DNA of 64,000 nucleotides from Leucobacter sp. wl10 (GTDB taxonomy: Bacteria > Actinomycetota > Actinomycetes > Actinomycetales > Microbacteriaceae): NCBI RefSeq assembly GCF_003569785.1, contig NZ_KZ984006.1:1-64000 (forward strand), given 5' to 3'. Each line of letters begins with the position of its first letter. Position 1 is the first letter of the stretch. The translations under genes and the position numbers were made by a program. Positions 53,000 through 61,795 of the stretch are shown piece by piece. The notes under the pieces were generated by a model that saw only the letters and a program-made list of their open reading frames with translations, ran no database searches and was not told where the DNA came from.

Positions 53000-55810
53000 A
53001 TGCAGGCCACCAGCGAGCTTCCGGGCGGGATCACAGCGGCGATCACCGATGCAGCGCGAATCCTCACCCGACCGATCGATCGGCACGCGTACGGGAGCGA
53101 CGCTTCCCACTACGACCTCACCCCGAAGGCGGTGGTGGTCGTCGAGAACGCCGACGAGGCGGGGGCCCTCATGCGTGCCGCGAGCAGCGCGGGTGAGTCG
53201 GTCACCTTCCGCTCAGGGGGCACCAGCCTCTCCGGCCAAGGCGTCACCGACGGCATCCTGGCGGACACGCGCCGTTCGTTTCGCAAGATCACGGTCCTTG
53301 ACGGAGGTTCGCGCGTGCGGGTGGAGCCCGGTGCCACCGTTCGGCAGGTCAACGCCCGCCTTGCACGATTCGGGTACCGCCTCGGCCCCGACCCCGCAAG
53401 CGAGGCGGCCTGCACGATCGGCGGTGTGATCGCAAACAATTCGAGCGGCATGGCCTGCGGCACCGCGGAGAACACCTATCGAACTCTCGAGTCAGCGGTG
53501 CTCGTGCTGCCGAGCGGCACGATCCTCGACACCGCGGACCCGCAGGCCGATCAGTTGCTCGCCGACCGCGAGCCCGATCTGGTCGCCGGCCTCTTGTCGC
53601 TCTCGCGCAGAGTGACGACGAACGCCCGCTCCCGGGAGATCATCGAACGGCACTTCTCCCTGAAGAACACACTGGGGTACGGGATCAACTCCTTCCTCGA
53701 TCACAGCACCCCGAGCCAGCTGCTGCTCCATCTCGTCATCGGCTCAGAGGGCACACTCGCGTTCGTAGCGGAAGCGACCTTCCGCACCGTCAGAGCGAGC
53801 TCGCACATGACGACGACGCTGGCGCTCTTTCCGTCGGTCGATGCCGCAACCGACGGCCTTCCGGCTCTGGTGGAATCCGGTGCGGCCACGCTGGAACTCA
53901 TGGATGCCGCGTCACTCGCCGTCGGGCAGAAGCTCCCCGGGGTGCCATCGTCCCTCCTCGGGTTCGAGGTCGACTCGCAGGCGGCCCTGCTGGTCGAGTA
54001 CCAGGCCGCCTCGCAGGCGGAACTCGACGAGCGGGCCATCCGCGGGCAAGCCGCGATCGACTCGCTGGGCCTCCTGACGCCGGCGCGGCTCTCACGCGAT
54101 CCTGCAGAGCGCGCAGCAGCTTGGAAGTTCAGGAAGGGCCTGTACGCCTCGGTCGCCGGCGCAAGACCGAGCGGCACCACCGCGCTCCTCGAAGACATCG
54201 CTGTGCCGGTCGAACGCCTCGCTGCGACCTGCGTTCAGCTGCAGGAGCTGTTCGCCGAGTTCGGGTACCGGGACTCGGTCATCTTCGGGCACGCGAAGGA
54301 CGGCAACATCCACTTCATGCTGACCGACCGCTTCGAGGGCGACGAGTCGGTCGGTCGACTCGCCGATTTCACCGACCGAATGGTCGATGTCGTGCTCGCT
54401 GCCGAGGGGAATCTGAAGGCCGAGCACGGAACGGGTCGCGCCATGGCCCCGTACGTGCGACGACAGTACGGCGATGAGCTGTACAGCGTCATGCTGGCGC
54501 TCAAGCGACTGTGCGACCCCGCGGGCGTGCTCAACCCGGGCGTGATCATCGAAGAGGATCGCACCGCGCACCTCAAGAACATCAAGCTCACCCCGACGGT
54601 CGAAGAGGAGGTCGACCGCTGCGTCGAATGCGGCTACTGCGAGCCGGTCTGCCCGAGTCGTGATCTGACGCTCACCCCTCGGCAGCGCATCACCGTGCGG
54701 CGCGCGCACGCCAAGGCCGTGGCTGCCGGAGACGACGCCCTGGCCGAGAGCCTCGAACGCGATTACGAGTACGACGGCAAGCAGACCTGCGCAGTGGACG
54801 GCATGTGCCAGACGGCCTGCCCGGTGCAGATCAACACCGGTCTCCTCGTCAAACGCCTCCGCCGAGAAGATGCGAGCCCCGTCGCTTCCGCCGCGTGGAG
54901 GGCCGCGGCAGCAGGCTGGGGCACCGTGACTCGCGTCGGATCAGGCGCGCTGACACTGGCGTCGAAGCTGCCGACGGGTCTGGTCGCCGGCGCGACCGAG
55001 GCCGCCCGCGCCGTGCTCGGATCGGAGGCTGTTCCCCGCTATTCCGGAGAACTCCCCGGCGGCGGCAAGAACCGGCGGCGCCTCGCAGGCCACCTGGGGC
55101 GGCCAGGCGTCGCGCCGAAGGCAATCTACATCCCGGCGTGCGTGAATAGCATGTTCGGCGCCGAATCGGGCGACGGCGGTGTCGCCGACGCCTTCGCCGC
55201 ACTGCTCGATCGGGCCGGCGTCGGCGTGGTCGTGCCCGAAGGGGTCGAAGAGCTGTGCTGCGGCACGCCGTGGGCCTCCAAGGGCTTCGCATCGGGCGCT
55301 CGACGGATGGCCGAGCGCGTGCGGGAATCGCTCGCGGCTATCGGCGGCACGCAGCCGCTCCCGATTCTGAGCGACGCGAGCAGCTGCACCGAGGGCTTTG
55401 CCCGACAGCTCGAGGAGCGGGGGTACGAAGTCGAGGACTTGGTCGCTTTCACCGTTCGAGAGCTCCTCCCGCGGCTGAACCCCGCGCAGGTATCTCAGAC
55501 GCTCGCGCTTCACCCGACCTGCTCTTCCACCCAGATGGGAGTGAACGACGACCTGAAGCGCATCGGCGAGGCCGTTGCCTCGGCGGTGTTCGTCCCCGAC
55601 AGCTGGGGGTGCTGCGCTTACGCGGGCGACCGCGGCATGCTGCACCCCGAGCTGACGGCCTCCGCCACCGCGACGCAGGCGGCCGAGGTCATCGCGGCGA
55701 ACGCCGATCGTCACGCGTCGTGCAACCGCACCTGCGAACTGGGAATGACTCGCGCCACGAATCGACCGTACCGCCACGTGCTCGAGCTGCTCGAGGAGGC
55801 CACGCGCTGA
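53000..55810 (+). CDS. FAD/Fe-S 2-hydroxyacid dehydrogenase, GlcD-GlcF fusion type
   Basis: 936 residues from the ATG at 53000 (an in-frame GTG lies 12 nt upstream). The N-terminal FAD-binding PCMH domain has FRSGGTSLSGQGV, and FAD_oxidase_C follows with FGHAKDGNIHF and AEHGTGRAMAP. Two 4Fe-4S motifs come next, CVECGYCEPVCP (about residue 541) and CAVDGMCQTACP (about 597), then two cysteine-rich CCG-type segments, CCGTPWASKGF and CSSTQMG. This is the architecture of glycolate/D-lactate dehydrogenases that pass electrons to the quinone pool. The acid substrate is unknown. Confidence 0.92.
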   Translation: MQATSELPGGITAAITDAARILTRPIDRHAYGSDASHYDLTPKAVVVVENADEAGALMRAASSAGESVTFRSGGTSLSGQGVTDGILADTRRSFRKITVLDGGSRVRVEPGATVRQVNARLARFGYRLGPDPASEAACTIGGVIANNSSGMACGTAENTYRTLESAVLVLPSGTILDTADPQADQLLADREPDLVAGLLSLSRRVTTNARSREIIERHFSLKNTLGYGINSFLDHSTPSQLLLHLVIGSEGTLAFVAEATFRTVRASSHMTTTLALFPSVDAATDGLPALVESGAATLELMDAASLAVGQKLPGVPSSLLGFEVDSQAALLVEYQAASQAELDERAIRGQAAIDSLGLLTPARLSRDPAERAAAWKFRKGLYASVAGARPSGTTALLEDIAVPVERLAATCVQLQELFAEFGYRDSVIFGHAKDGNIHFMLTDRFEGDESVGRLADFTDRMVDVVLAAEGNLKAEHGTGRAMAPYVRRQYGDELYSVMLALKRLCDPAGVLNPGVIIEEDRTAHLKNIKLTPTVEEEVDRCVECGYCEPVCPSRDLTLTPRQRITVRRAHAKAVAAGDDALAESLERDYEYDGKQTCAVDGMCQTACPVQINTGLLVKRLRREDASPVASAAWRAAAAGWGTVTRVGSGALTLASKLPTGLVAGATEAARAVLGSEAVPRYSGELPGGGKNRRRLAGHLGRPGVAPKAIYIPACVNSMFGAESGDGGVADAFAALLDRAGVGVVVPEGVEELCCGTPWASKGFASGARRMAERVRESLAAIGGTQPLPILSDASSCTEGFARQLEERGYEVEDLVAFTVRELLPRLNPAQVSQTLALHPTCSSTQMGVNDDLKRIGEAVASAVFVPDSWGCCAYAGDRGMLHPELTASATATQAAEVIAANADRHASCNRTCELGMTRATNRPYRHVLELLEEATR

Positions 55811-55821
55811 GGCGGCCAGCA

Positions 55822-55852
55822 TGGTGCGCCGCACGAAGCCGGCGGCGCACCA
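55822..55852. terminator. Bidirectional hairpin between convergent operons
   Basis: TGGTGCGCCG at 55822-55831 is repeated inverted at 55843-55852 around an 11-nt loop. It lies between the dehydrogenase stop and the end of the opposing acid-sugar operon. Confidence 0.7.
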
Positions 55853-55859
55853 CCCGTTC

Positions 55860-56504
55860 TTACCGCAGCGCTGAAGCGGCGCGCTTCACGCCGAGTTCGG
55901 GGCTCGTGAGCACCGGCACGCCGACGGGCGCGGTCGCAGCGGCCGAGGCCATCGAGGCCTGCGCCAGCACGATGGAGTCCACGTTCTCGGCCTGGGCGGC
56001 AATCGCCGCTCCGACAAGCTCGTCGTGCCGCGCACGATCCCCGGAGACCACGGCCTCGAAGGCCCCGTGCACGAGCACCTCGGCGATGTCCACCGTGCGG
56101 CCGGCCAGCTCTGCACGCTCGCGCAGCAGCGCGACGGTCGGGGCGAGGGTGGTGGGCAGCGTCGCGATGACCGCCACGCGCGCAGACGAGTTCACCGCCT
56201 CGTCGGCCATCGCCTCGTCGATGCGCAGCACGGGAATGCCGACGTCAGCGGCGACGTCGGCGGCATAGCCCGAGATGGAGGAGCAGGAGAACATCACGGC
56301 CTCGGATCCGGCCCGTTTCGCGGCAGATGCCAGGTTGCCGAGCCGTGCCCGAATATCGGCGGGGTTCGCGCCGGCGCGCAGATCACCGACGATCGCACTG
56401 TCGAGCAGGTGATGGATCTCGACGCCGGGGAGGTGCTCCGCGGCCAGTCCGTCGATCGTGGGAATGACGACCGCGCCGGTGTGGATGAATGCCATGCGCG
56501 TCAT
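55860..56504 (-). CDS. Asp/Glu/hydantoin-racemase-superfamily protein
   Basis: 214 residues from the ATG at 56504, which overlaps the kinase stop by 4 nt. The first catalytic cysteine is C74 in VMFSCSSISG, but the second, expected near residue 185, is replaced by alanine in SIVLAQASMASA. This leaves a single-cysteine enzyme. Two-base racemisation is then unlikely; a decarboxylase, isomerase or one-base epimerase is possible. As the last gene of the MFS-RLP-kinase operon it probably acts on a pathway intermediate. Confidence 0.83.
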   Translation of the reverse strand: MTRMAFIHTGAVVIPTIDGLAAEHLPGVEIHHLLDSAIVGDLRAGANPADIRARLGNLASAAKRAGSEAVMFSCSSISGYAADVAADVGIPVLRIDEAMADEAVNSSARVAVIATLPTTLAPTVALLRERAELAGRTVDIAEVLVHGAFEAVVSGDRARHDELVGAAIAAQAENVDSIVLAQASMASAAATAPVGVPVLTSPELGVKRAASALR

Positions 56505-57811
56505 AGCGTTGTTCTCTTCTCCATGTTGTGTGCCGGCGCGCGCCCCTCGCCGAGCCTGACCTCTTCGAACAGTCCGTTCTGCCCCATCTGACCTCCTTTG
56601 AGCACCACCTCGATCCGGCCCTGCTGCCCGACTCCCTCGCACAGCACGACGTTGCCCCACGGTGCGGCGCTCAGAGTGAGGGAACGCACACCGAGTTCGC
56701 GCAGGATCGCTCCGCACGTGTCTCCCCCGCACAGCACCAGACGCGTCTCCGGGCGCTGTCGCAAGCACTCGCGCCCGGCGGCGACCATTCCCGAGACGAT
56801 GTCGGCCTCACGCATCGATCCGCCGGAAGGGTCCGTGGTCTGCAGTATCGTGTGATGGCCCGCGGCGTGCAGGGCAACCGTTTCTGCAACGGCGCCCGGA
56901 CGACGCAGGTCGACGCATCTCCAGCCCGCAGCGACGGCCGCGTTGATCTGGGCCCAGGTCTGCATGGAACGGCTGCCGCTGAGTACGAGGCAGGGGCCGT
57001 CTGCCGCAGGCGCGCGGGTGGGCAGCTCGGGCGCGTCGCCGCCCAGCGCCCGACCGATGCCGAGACTCAGACCGCCGGAGCCGAGCACGAAACGCGGACC
57101 CGGGCTGGCCGCCCTCGCACCGGCGAGGATCGCTCTCCCCAGAGCCTCAAGGTGCGCGTCGTTGAGGGCATCGCACACGACGATCCCGCTGCCCTCACCC
57201 GACAGACTCCGGGTCACGGCGGCATCGTCACCCGATCCGATCGCCGCCTCGAGCTCGAGCCAGCTCAGTGTCGCTACCGGCAGTGCGGTCTGGGCGCCGA
57301 GGTGAAGCGCGAGTTCGGACTCGGTGATCGGCGTCGCGGGGTGGCTGCGCATGGTCGGCTGCCGATCGAGGCGGAACACCTCTCCCGCCTCCGCGGCGAA
57401 GTGATGCCCGAAGAACGTGAAGCGTCCGAAGCCGGGCTGCGCGAAGACGGTCGGAATCTGCTGCGGCCCGAACCTCTCGATGGCGATCTCGCAGACCCGG
57501 CCGAGACTCCCCCGCTCGGCTGAGGAATCCGCGGTCGAGCAGGCCTTGTACTGCACCACCCGAGCCCCGGTGGCCGCCAGTAGCGCCAGCGCGGGGCCGA
57601 CCTCGGCTTCGAGCCGCTCGGTGGGGAGCGAGCGCGCGATTCCTGCGATACCGATGACGTCCGGGACCGTTTCGCCGCTGTCGGCGCCGTCACGCATCTC
57701 GGGCAGGCCGTCGATACCGGTGCTGAGCACGCCGGCGAGCCCGGCGCGCCGGAACTGCAGCATGCTGTCCACCGCGCCGGTGAAGTCGTCGGCGTAGTAA
57801 GCGAACGTCAC
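56501..57811 (-). CDS. DUF1537 four-carbon acid-sugar kinase family protein
   Basis: 436 residues from a GTG at 57811, preceded by GAGGATGGTTCC; the longer frame upstream overlaps the RuBisCO-like gene and is rejected. The N-terminal domain begins MTFAYYADDFTGAVDSMLQF, and the C-terminal nucleotide-binding domain has VLCGGDTCGAILRELG. Relatives (OtnK, DtnK, OiaK) phosphorylate 3-oxo-tetronates, D-threonate or 3-oxo-isoapionate. It lies 10 nt after the RLP gene. The substrate is presumably a ketoacid sugar. Confidence 0.9.
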   Translation of the reverse strand: MTFAYYADDFTGAVDSMLQFRRAGLAGVLSTGIDGLPEMRDGADSGETVPDVIGIAGIARSLPTERLEAEVGPALALLAATGARVVQYKACSTADSSAERGSLGRVCEIAIERFGPQQIPTVFAQPGFGRFTFFGHHFAAEAGEVFRLDRQPTMRSHPATPITESELALHLGAQTALPVATLSWLELEAAIGSGDDAAVTRSLSGEGSGIVVCDALNDAHLEALGRAILAGARAASPGPRFVLGSGGLSLGIGRALGGDAPELPTRAPAADGPCLVLSGSRSMQTWAQINAAVAAGWRCVDLRRPGAVAETVALHAAGHHTILQTTDPSGGSMREADIVSGMVAAGRECLRQRPETRLVLCGGDTCGAILRELGVRSLTLSAAPWGNVVLCEGVGQQGRIEVVLKGGQMGQNGLFEEVRLGEGRAPAHNMEKRTTL

Positions 57812-57821
57812 GGAACCATCC

Positions 57822-59072
57822 TCACGCTGCCGGCCGGAACTTCGCCAGCGCAGTCGCCAGTTCGGGCACCCTCGCGGCTTGAGCGTCGATGTCCACTCCT
57901 GCGAGCGCCGCGTCCCAGGCCGCCCGCATGGCCGTGACCCCCGCCGCTGATCCGCCAGGGTGTCCGTGAATGCCGCCTCCGGCGAGCACGAGCAGCTCGG
58001 TCGACCCCACCTGGTCGTAGGTCTCCGGGGCCAGGTCCGGGGTCTGCCCGGATGAGAGCACCGGAACCGCGCCGTATCCGCCCAGGAGGGGCGTGCGCAC
58101 GGCGTCGATCGCAGCCAGAACCTCATCATCATCGCCATAGAACTTGTTGCGCAAGCCGTTGGTGTGCACGTGGTCGGCGCCGCTCAGCCGGGCGAGCTTC
58201 TGGAACACGCGGAAGTCGATGCCCAGCTGAGGGGAACGCGCCGTCGCCCCGAGCATCGCCCGGTGTCCGTGGATCGGCAGTTCGCACCGATCCCGCACAT
58301 ATGCGAGGCCGGAGTACCCGACCGCGTTCACCGTCACCATGACGCAGGTGCCACCGGCGTCGCGCACCAGGTCGTGGTTCGCCGGCATCCGGTCGATGTC
58401 GTCGGTGATGTTGAACGCGTACATCGGCCGATGCCCGGTCTCGTCCGCGACGCGGTCGAGCGCCTCGGTGACCACGCGGACTCGGTCTGCGAACGGGAAG
58501 TACGGGGGGTTGCCCTGCAGCTCATCGTCCTTGATGAAGTCGATCCCGGCTCGCCCGAGCTCGGTTACCAGCTCGCCGAGGGCCTCGGGGGCGAGACCGA
58601 CGCTCGGCTTGACGATGGTGCCGAGCAGCGGGCCTCCCCTGCGACCGATCGAGTCGAGTGTTCCCCGCCAGCCGAACTGCGGCCCGGGATACCGGTCCGC
58701 GAACTCGATCGGCAGCTCGATGTCGACGAGCCGAATGGCGCCCACTGTCCTGATCTCGAACAGGTTGCCCGCCACGGCTGCGAGCAGGTTCGGGATCGAC
58801 GTGCCGAAGTTCTCGAGCGGGAACTCGATGCTCAGCCGGGCTCGCTTCGCCTGCGACCAGTCGCCCGTGGCCCCGGGCAGCGGGCTGTGCCCGCTCAGCT
58901 CGATCTCCTCGATGCCCGTCACGCGCGCCGCATGCCTGCTCTTGAGCTCCGGGGTCTCCCGGGCAACGGCGACGAAGGTGCCGCTGGACTGTTCACCGGC
59001 GATCTCTGCGGCGACCGTCTCGAGGCCAAGGGTGGTCTCGACCTCGTATACGGCGGTGACGAAAGGGGGCAT
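57822..59072 (-). CDS. RuBisCO-like protein (form IV large-subunit homologue)
   Basis: 416 residues from the ATG at 59072. The N-terminal alpha/beta domain is followed by a TIM barrel with TIVKPSVG (K155, aligned to RuBisCO K175), the carbamylation-type motif FIKDDEL (K181, D183, E184), IHGHRAML (His/Arg of the HxHRAM segment), HVHTNGLRNKFYG (K310 aligned to loop-6 K334) and LAGGGIHGHPGG. K177 is a serine. OiaX, a 3-oxo-isoapionate-4-phosphate decarboxylase, is a characterised relative in apionate pathways. The pairing with a DUF1537 kinase supports a decarboxylase or transcarboxylase acting on a phosphorylated acid sugar. Confidence 0.9.
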   Translation of the reverse strand: MPPFVTAVYEVETTLGLETVAAEIAGEQSSGTFVAVARETPELKSRHAARVTGIEEIELSGHSPLPGATGDWSQAKRARLSIEFPLENFGTSIPNLLAAVAGNLFEIRTVGAIRLVDIELPIEFADRYPGPQFGWRGTLDSIGRRGGPLLGTIVKPSVGLAPEALGELVTELGRAGIDFIKDDELQGNPPYFPFADRVRVVTEALDRVADETGHRPMYAFNITDDIDRMPANHDLVRDAGGTCVMVTVNAVGYSGLAYVRDRCELPIHGHRAMLGATARSPQLGIDFRVFQKLARLSGADHVHTNGLRNKFYGDDDEVLAAIDAVRTPLLGGYGAVPVLSSGQTPDLAPETYDQVGSTELLVLAGGGIHGHPGGSAAGVTAMRAAWDAALAGVDIDAQAARVPELATALAKFRPAA

Positions 59073-59111
59073 CGAGGAGTCTCGCTTCTCTGGGTACAGC
59101 ACTGACTGGGT

Positions 59112-60449
59112 TCACTTGGACATGGTTCCGACCGGCGCCGACTCGGCGGGGGCAAACGGACCGGAGGCGCTCGCAGAGAGCTTCGGCTGTTTGTAGGCGA
59201 CGATCATGATCGCTGCGACGACGAAGCACACGGCGAAGAAGATCAGGCCGCCGCTGTTGCTGCCGGTGAGGTCGGCGAAGAATCCGAGGATGTAGGGCCC
59301 GAAGAATCCGCCGAGGTTGCCGACGGAGTTGATGAGGGCCAGGGCGCCCGCCGCGCCCGCCCCCGTGACAAGACCGGCCGGCAGGTTCCAGAACACCGGC
59401 GTCGCCGAACGCTGGCCGGCTGCTGCCACACCGATGCCGAGCAGCGCCACCCACGGGTTCGCGACGGCCACGGACACGATCAGGGCGATCGCGGCGATCA
59501 CCAGCGGGACGGCGGCGTGAAAACGGCGCTCGTTCCGTCTGTCGGAGCTGGAGGAGACGAAGATCAGCGCCACGATGGCCATCAGCCACGGGATCGCGGA
59601 GAGCGCGGAAGCCCCGAAGTCGCTGATGCCCTCGAACTCGGACTGGACGATCTGCGGCAGCCAGAAGGTGATGCCCCAGAAGCCGACGACCATCATGAAG
59701 TAGAGCACGCTGAGGTACCAGATGCGGGTGTTGCGGAACGCCGACCTGAGGGTGCTGACACCCAGCTTCTCCTTCTCCTGCGCTTCGGCGGCGAGGGTGT
59801 TCACCAGCCAGGTCCTCTCGGCCGAGGTCAGCCACTTCGCCCTCTGCGGGCTTTCCGGGAGGAAGAAGAGAACGAGCAGACCCAGGACGACAGCGGGCAC
59901 ACCGGCGACGATGAAGACCCAGCGCCAGCCGGCCAGACCGAGGAACTGGTCGAGATTGAGCACCGCCCCCAGACCCACAGCGCCGCCGGCCAGGGCCAGC
60001 AAGACGAGAATCTCGAGGCTGGCGATCGCCTTGCCGCGCATCTTCGAAGGGAACCAGGTCGTGAAGATCAGGAGAATGCCCGGGTAGGCGCCCGCCTCTG
60101 CGATACCCAGGAGGATACGCATGATGTAGAAGCTGACCTCGCCCTGCACGAAGCACGTGAGCAGCGTGATGATGCCCCAGCTGATCATGATCCTGGCCAT
60201 CCAGACCCGTGCGCCGATCTTGTGCAGCAGGATATTGCTCGGAACTTCGCAGAGCGCGTAGCCGACGAAGAAGAGACCGGCGCCGAGCCCGAATGCGGCC
60301 GCGCTGATTCCGAGATCCGCGCGCATCTGGAGCGCGGCGACACTGACCGCTGTGCGGTCGAGATAGTTGAAGAAGTAGCCGATGATGAGTAGCAGCGCCA
60401 CCCGTCTGATCAGCTTCCCGGTGAGGCCTTTCGGCATGATGTCCGTCAT
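59112..60449 (-). CDS. MFS carrier, anion:cation symporter (ACS) type
   Basis: 445 residues from the ATG at 60449; the longer frame lies in the regulator's upstream region. Twelve hydrophobic helices, FFNYLDRTAVSVAALQMRAD and GIAEAGAYPGILLIFTTWFP are typical of the ACS/tartrate-hexuronate group. It is the first gene of the operon and probably imports an organic acid sugar. A divergent SorC regulator starts 180 nt upstream. Confidence 0.92.
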   Translation of the reverse strand: MTDIMPKGLTGKLIRRVALLLIIGYFFNYLDRTAVSVAALQMRADLGISAAAFGLGAGLFFVGYALCEVPSNILLHKIGARVWMARIMISWGIITLLTCFVQGEVSFYIMRILLGIAEAGAYPGILLIFTTWFPSKMRGKAIASLEILVLLALAGGAVGLGAVLNLDQFLGLAGWRWVFIVAGVPAVVLGLLVLFFLPESPQRAKWLTSAERTWLVNTLAAEAQEKEKLGVSTLRSAFRNTRIWYLSVLYFMMVVGFWGITFWLPQIVQSEFEGISDFGASALSAIPWLMAIVALIFVSSSSDRRNERRFHAAVPLVIAAIALIVSVAVANPWVALLGIGVAAAGQRSATPVFWNLPAGLVTGAGAAGALALINSVGNLGGFFGPYILGFFADLTGSNSGGLIFFAVCFVVAAIMIVAYKQPKLSASASGPFAPAESAPVGTMSK

Positions 60450-60504
60450 TGCAATCGTCCTTGATGAATCCGGTTTCGGTGGTGCGGCGTCCGCCGCTTC
60501 GCAT

Positions 60505-60532
60505 ATATGAATAAATAACGTACATGTCATAT
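60505..60532. promoter_or_regulatory. Inverted repeat between the MFS and SorC genes
   Basis: ATATGA at 60505-60510 and TCATAT at 60527-60532 form a 6-bp inverted repeat around a 16-bp AT-richer centre. It is positioned to serve both divergent genes; regulation by the SorC-type protein is inferred. Confidence 0.5.
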
Positions 60533-60629
60533 CTACCACCGCTCCTCCGGGGACGTCAACCTCCTGCAGCACCGTGGTGCTAATCTGGGCCCCAGTCACG
60601 AGCCCCCTGCGACCCGAGAGAAGTCCGTC

Positions 60630-61604
60630 GTGCCACACAGACAGAGCCACCTCAGACCCCTCAGCACCGACCCTCGAATGCGGTTATGGGTGAAGGTGGC
60701 TCGGATGTACCACGAGGAACGAATGGGCCAGCCGGCGATCGCCAAGCGCCTCAATCTCTCCCAGTCGCAGATCTCCCGGCTGCTGAGGGAGGCGCAGGAC
60801 AACGGGGTGATCCGCACTCTCGTGGTCACCCCGACGGGGCTCTACTCCGAACTCGAGGAGGAGCTGAGGCGCCGTTTTGATCTCTTAGACGTCGTCGTCG
60901 CCGATGCACCCGACGATGATGCGCACGCCGTCACGTCCGCGATCGGCACGGCTGCCGCCGTCTACCTCGAGCACACGCTCGGCCGCGGCGAGCGCTTGGG
61001 CGTATCTTCTCGTTCGGCGGCGCTCCAGGCCACAGTGGACGTCATGTCGCCGGTGAAGACCGGAGCAGTGGAAACCGTCGTGCAGTCGCTGGGAGCAGTC
61101 GGAGACGCGGCCATGCGCGCACAGGCCAGTCGCCTCACAGGCAGCTTCGCCCACCTGACCCGCGCCCGCCCTATCTACCTGGCCACCCCCGGCGTCCTGA
61201 CCAGCCAAGTGGTTCGCGACGGGTTGCTCGCAGATGCGCACATCGCCGAGGCCGCGTCCGCCTGGCGCTCCCTGACCACCCTCGTGACGGGCATCGGAGC
61301 GATGAGCGCACCGCACCGCACCGGAGGGAGCGCGCTCGCCGAATCCGACTCCGAGCGGCTGCAGAGGGCCGGGGCGGTCGGCGACATGTGCCTGAACTTC
61401 TTCGATGAGCACGGGGCGACTGTGCCCGACGAGCTGAGCGACCGCGTCATCGGTATTTCCGAGGGCGAGCTTCGTGCCGTTCCGCGTCGTATCGCTGTGG
61501 CCGGGGGGCCGCAGAAGAGCCGAGCGATCCTCGCCGCGTGTCGCGGAGGTTGGGCGAACGTGCTCGTCACCGACCAATTCACCGCCGAGCGACTCTGCGC
61601 ATAG
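60630..61604 (+). CDS. SorC-family sugar-responsive regulator
   Basis: 324 residues from a GTG at 60630. The N-terminal helix-turn-helix has ARMYHEERMGQPAIAKRLNL and SQSQISRLLREAQDNGVI. The C-terminal sugar-binding domain has GRGERLGVSSRSAALQATVD, TGIGAM and RIAVAGGPQKSRAILAA, as in SorC/DeoR-type regulators that bind a phosphorylated sugar. It most likely controls the divergent transport and catabolism operon. Confidence 0.91.
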   Translation: MPHRQSHLRPLSTDPRMRLWVKVARMYHEERMGQPAIAKRLNLSQSQISRLLREAQDNGVIRTLVVTPTGLYSELEEELRRRFDLLDVVVADAPDDDAHAVTSAIGTAAAVYLEHTLGRGERLGVSSRSAALQATVDVMSPVKTGAVETVVQSLGAVGDAAMRAQASRLTGSFAHLTRARPIYLATPGVLTSQVVRDGLLADAHIAEAASAWRSLTTLVTGIGAMSAPHRTGGSALAESDSERLQRAGAVGDMCLNFFDEHGATVPDELSDRVIGISEGELRAVPRRIAVAGGPQKSRAILAACRGGWANVLVTDQFTAERLCA

Positions 61605-61795
61605 CGACCTCTGAAGGCATCTCCCGGTTATGCTCCCGGGCTCAACGGCGGTACGCAGCGGTGACCGGCGGCCCGATGAGGTCGTCGTGTCAGGCTCGCA
61701 CCGCAGCACTCCACGAGCCGGGCCTTGCGGGGCGGCGCGAGCACGAGGAGACTCGAAGGGAGGACTCCTCGTGCGAACAGGATCGGAGAGGACGC

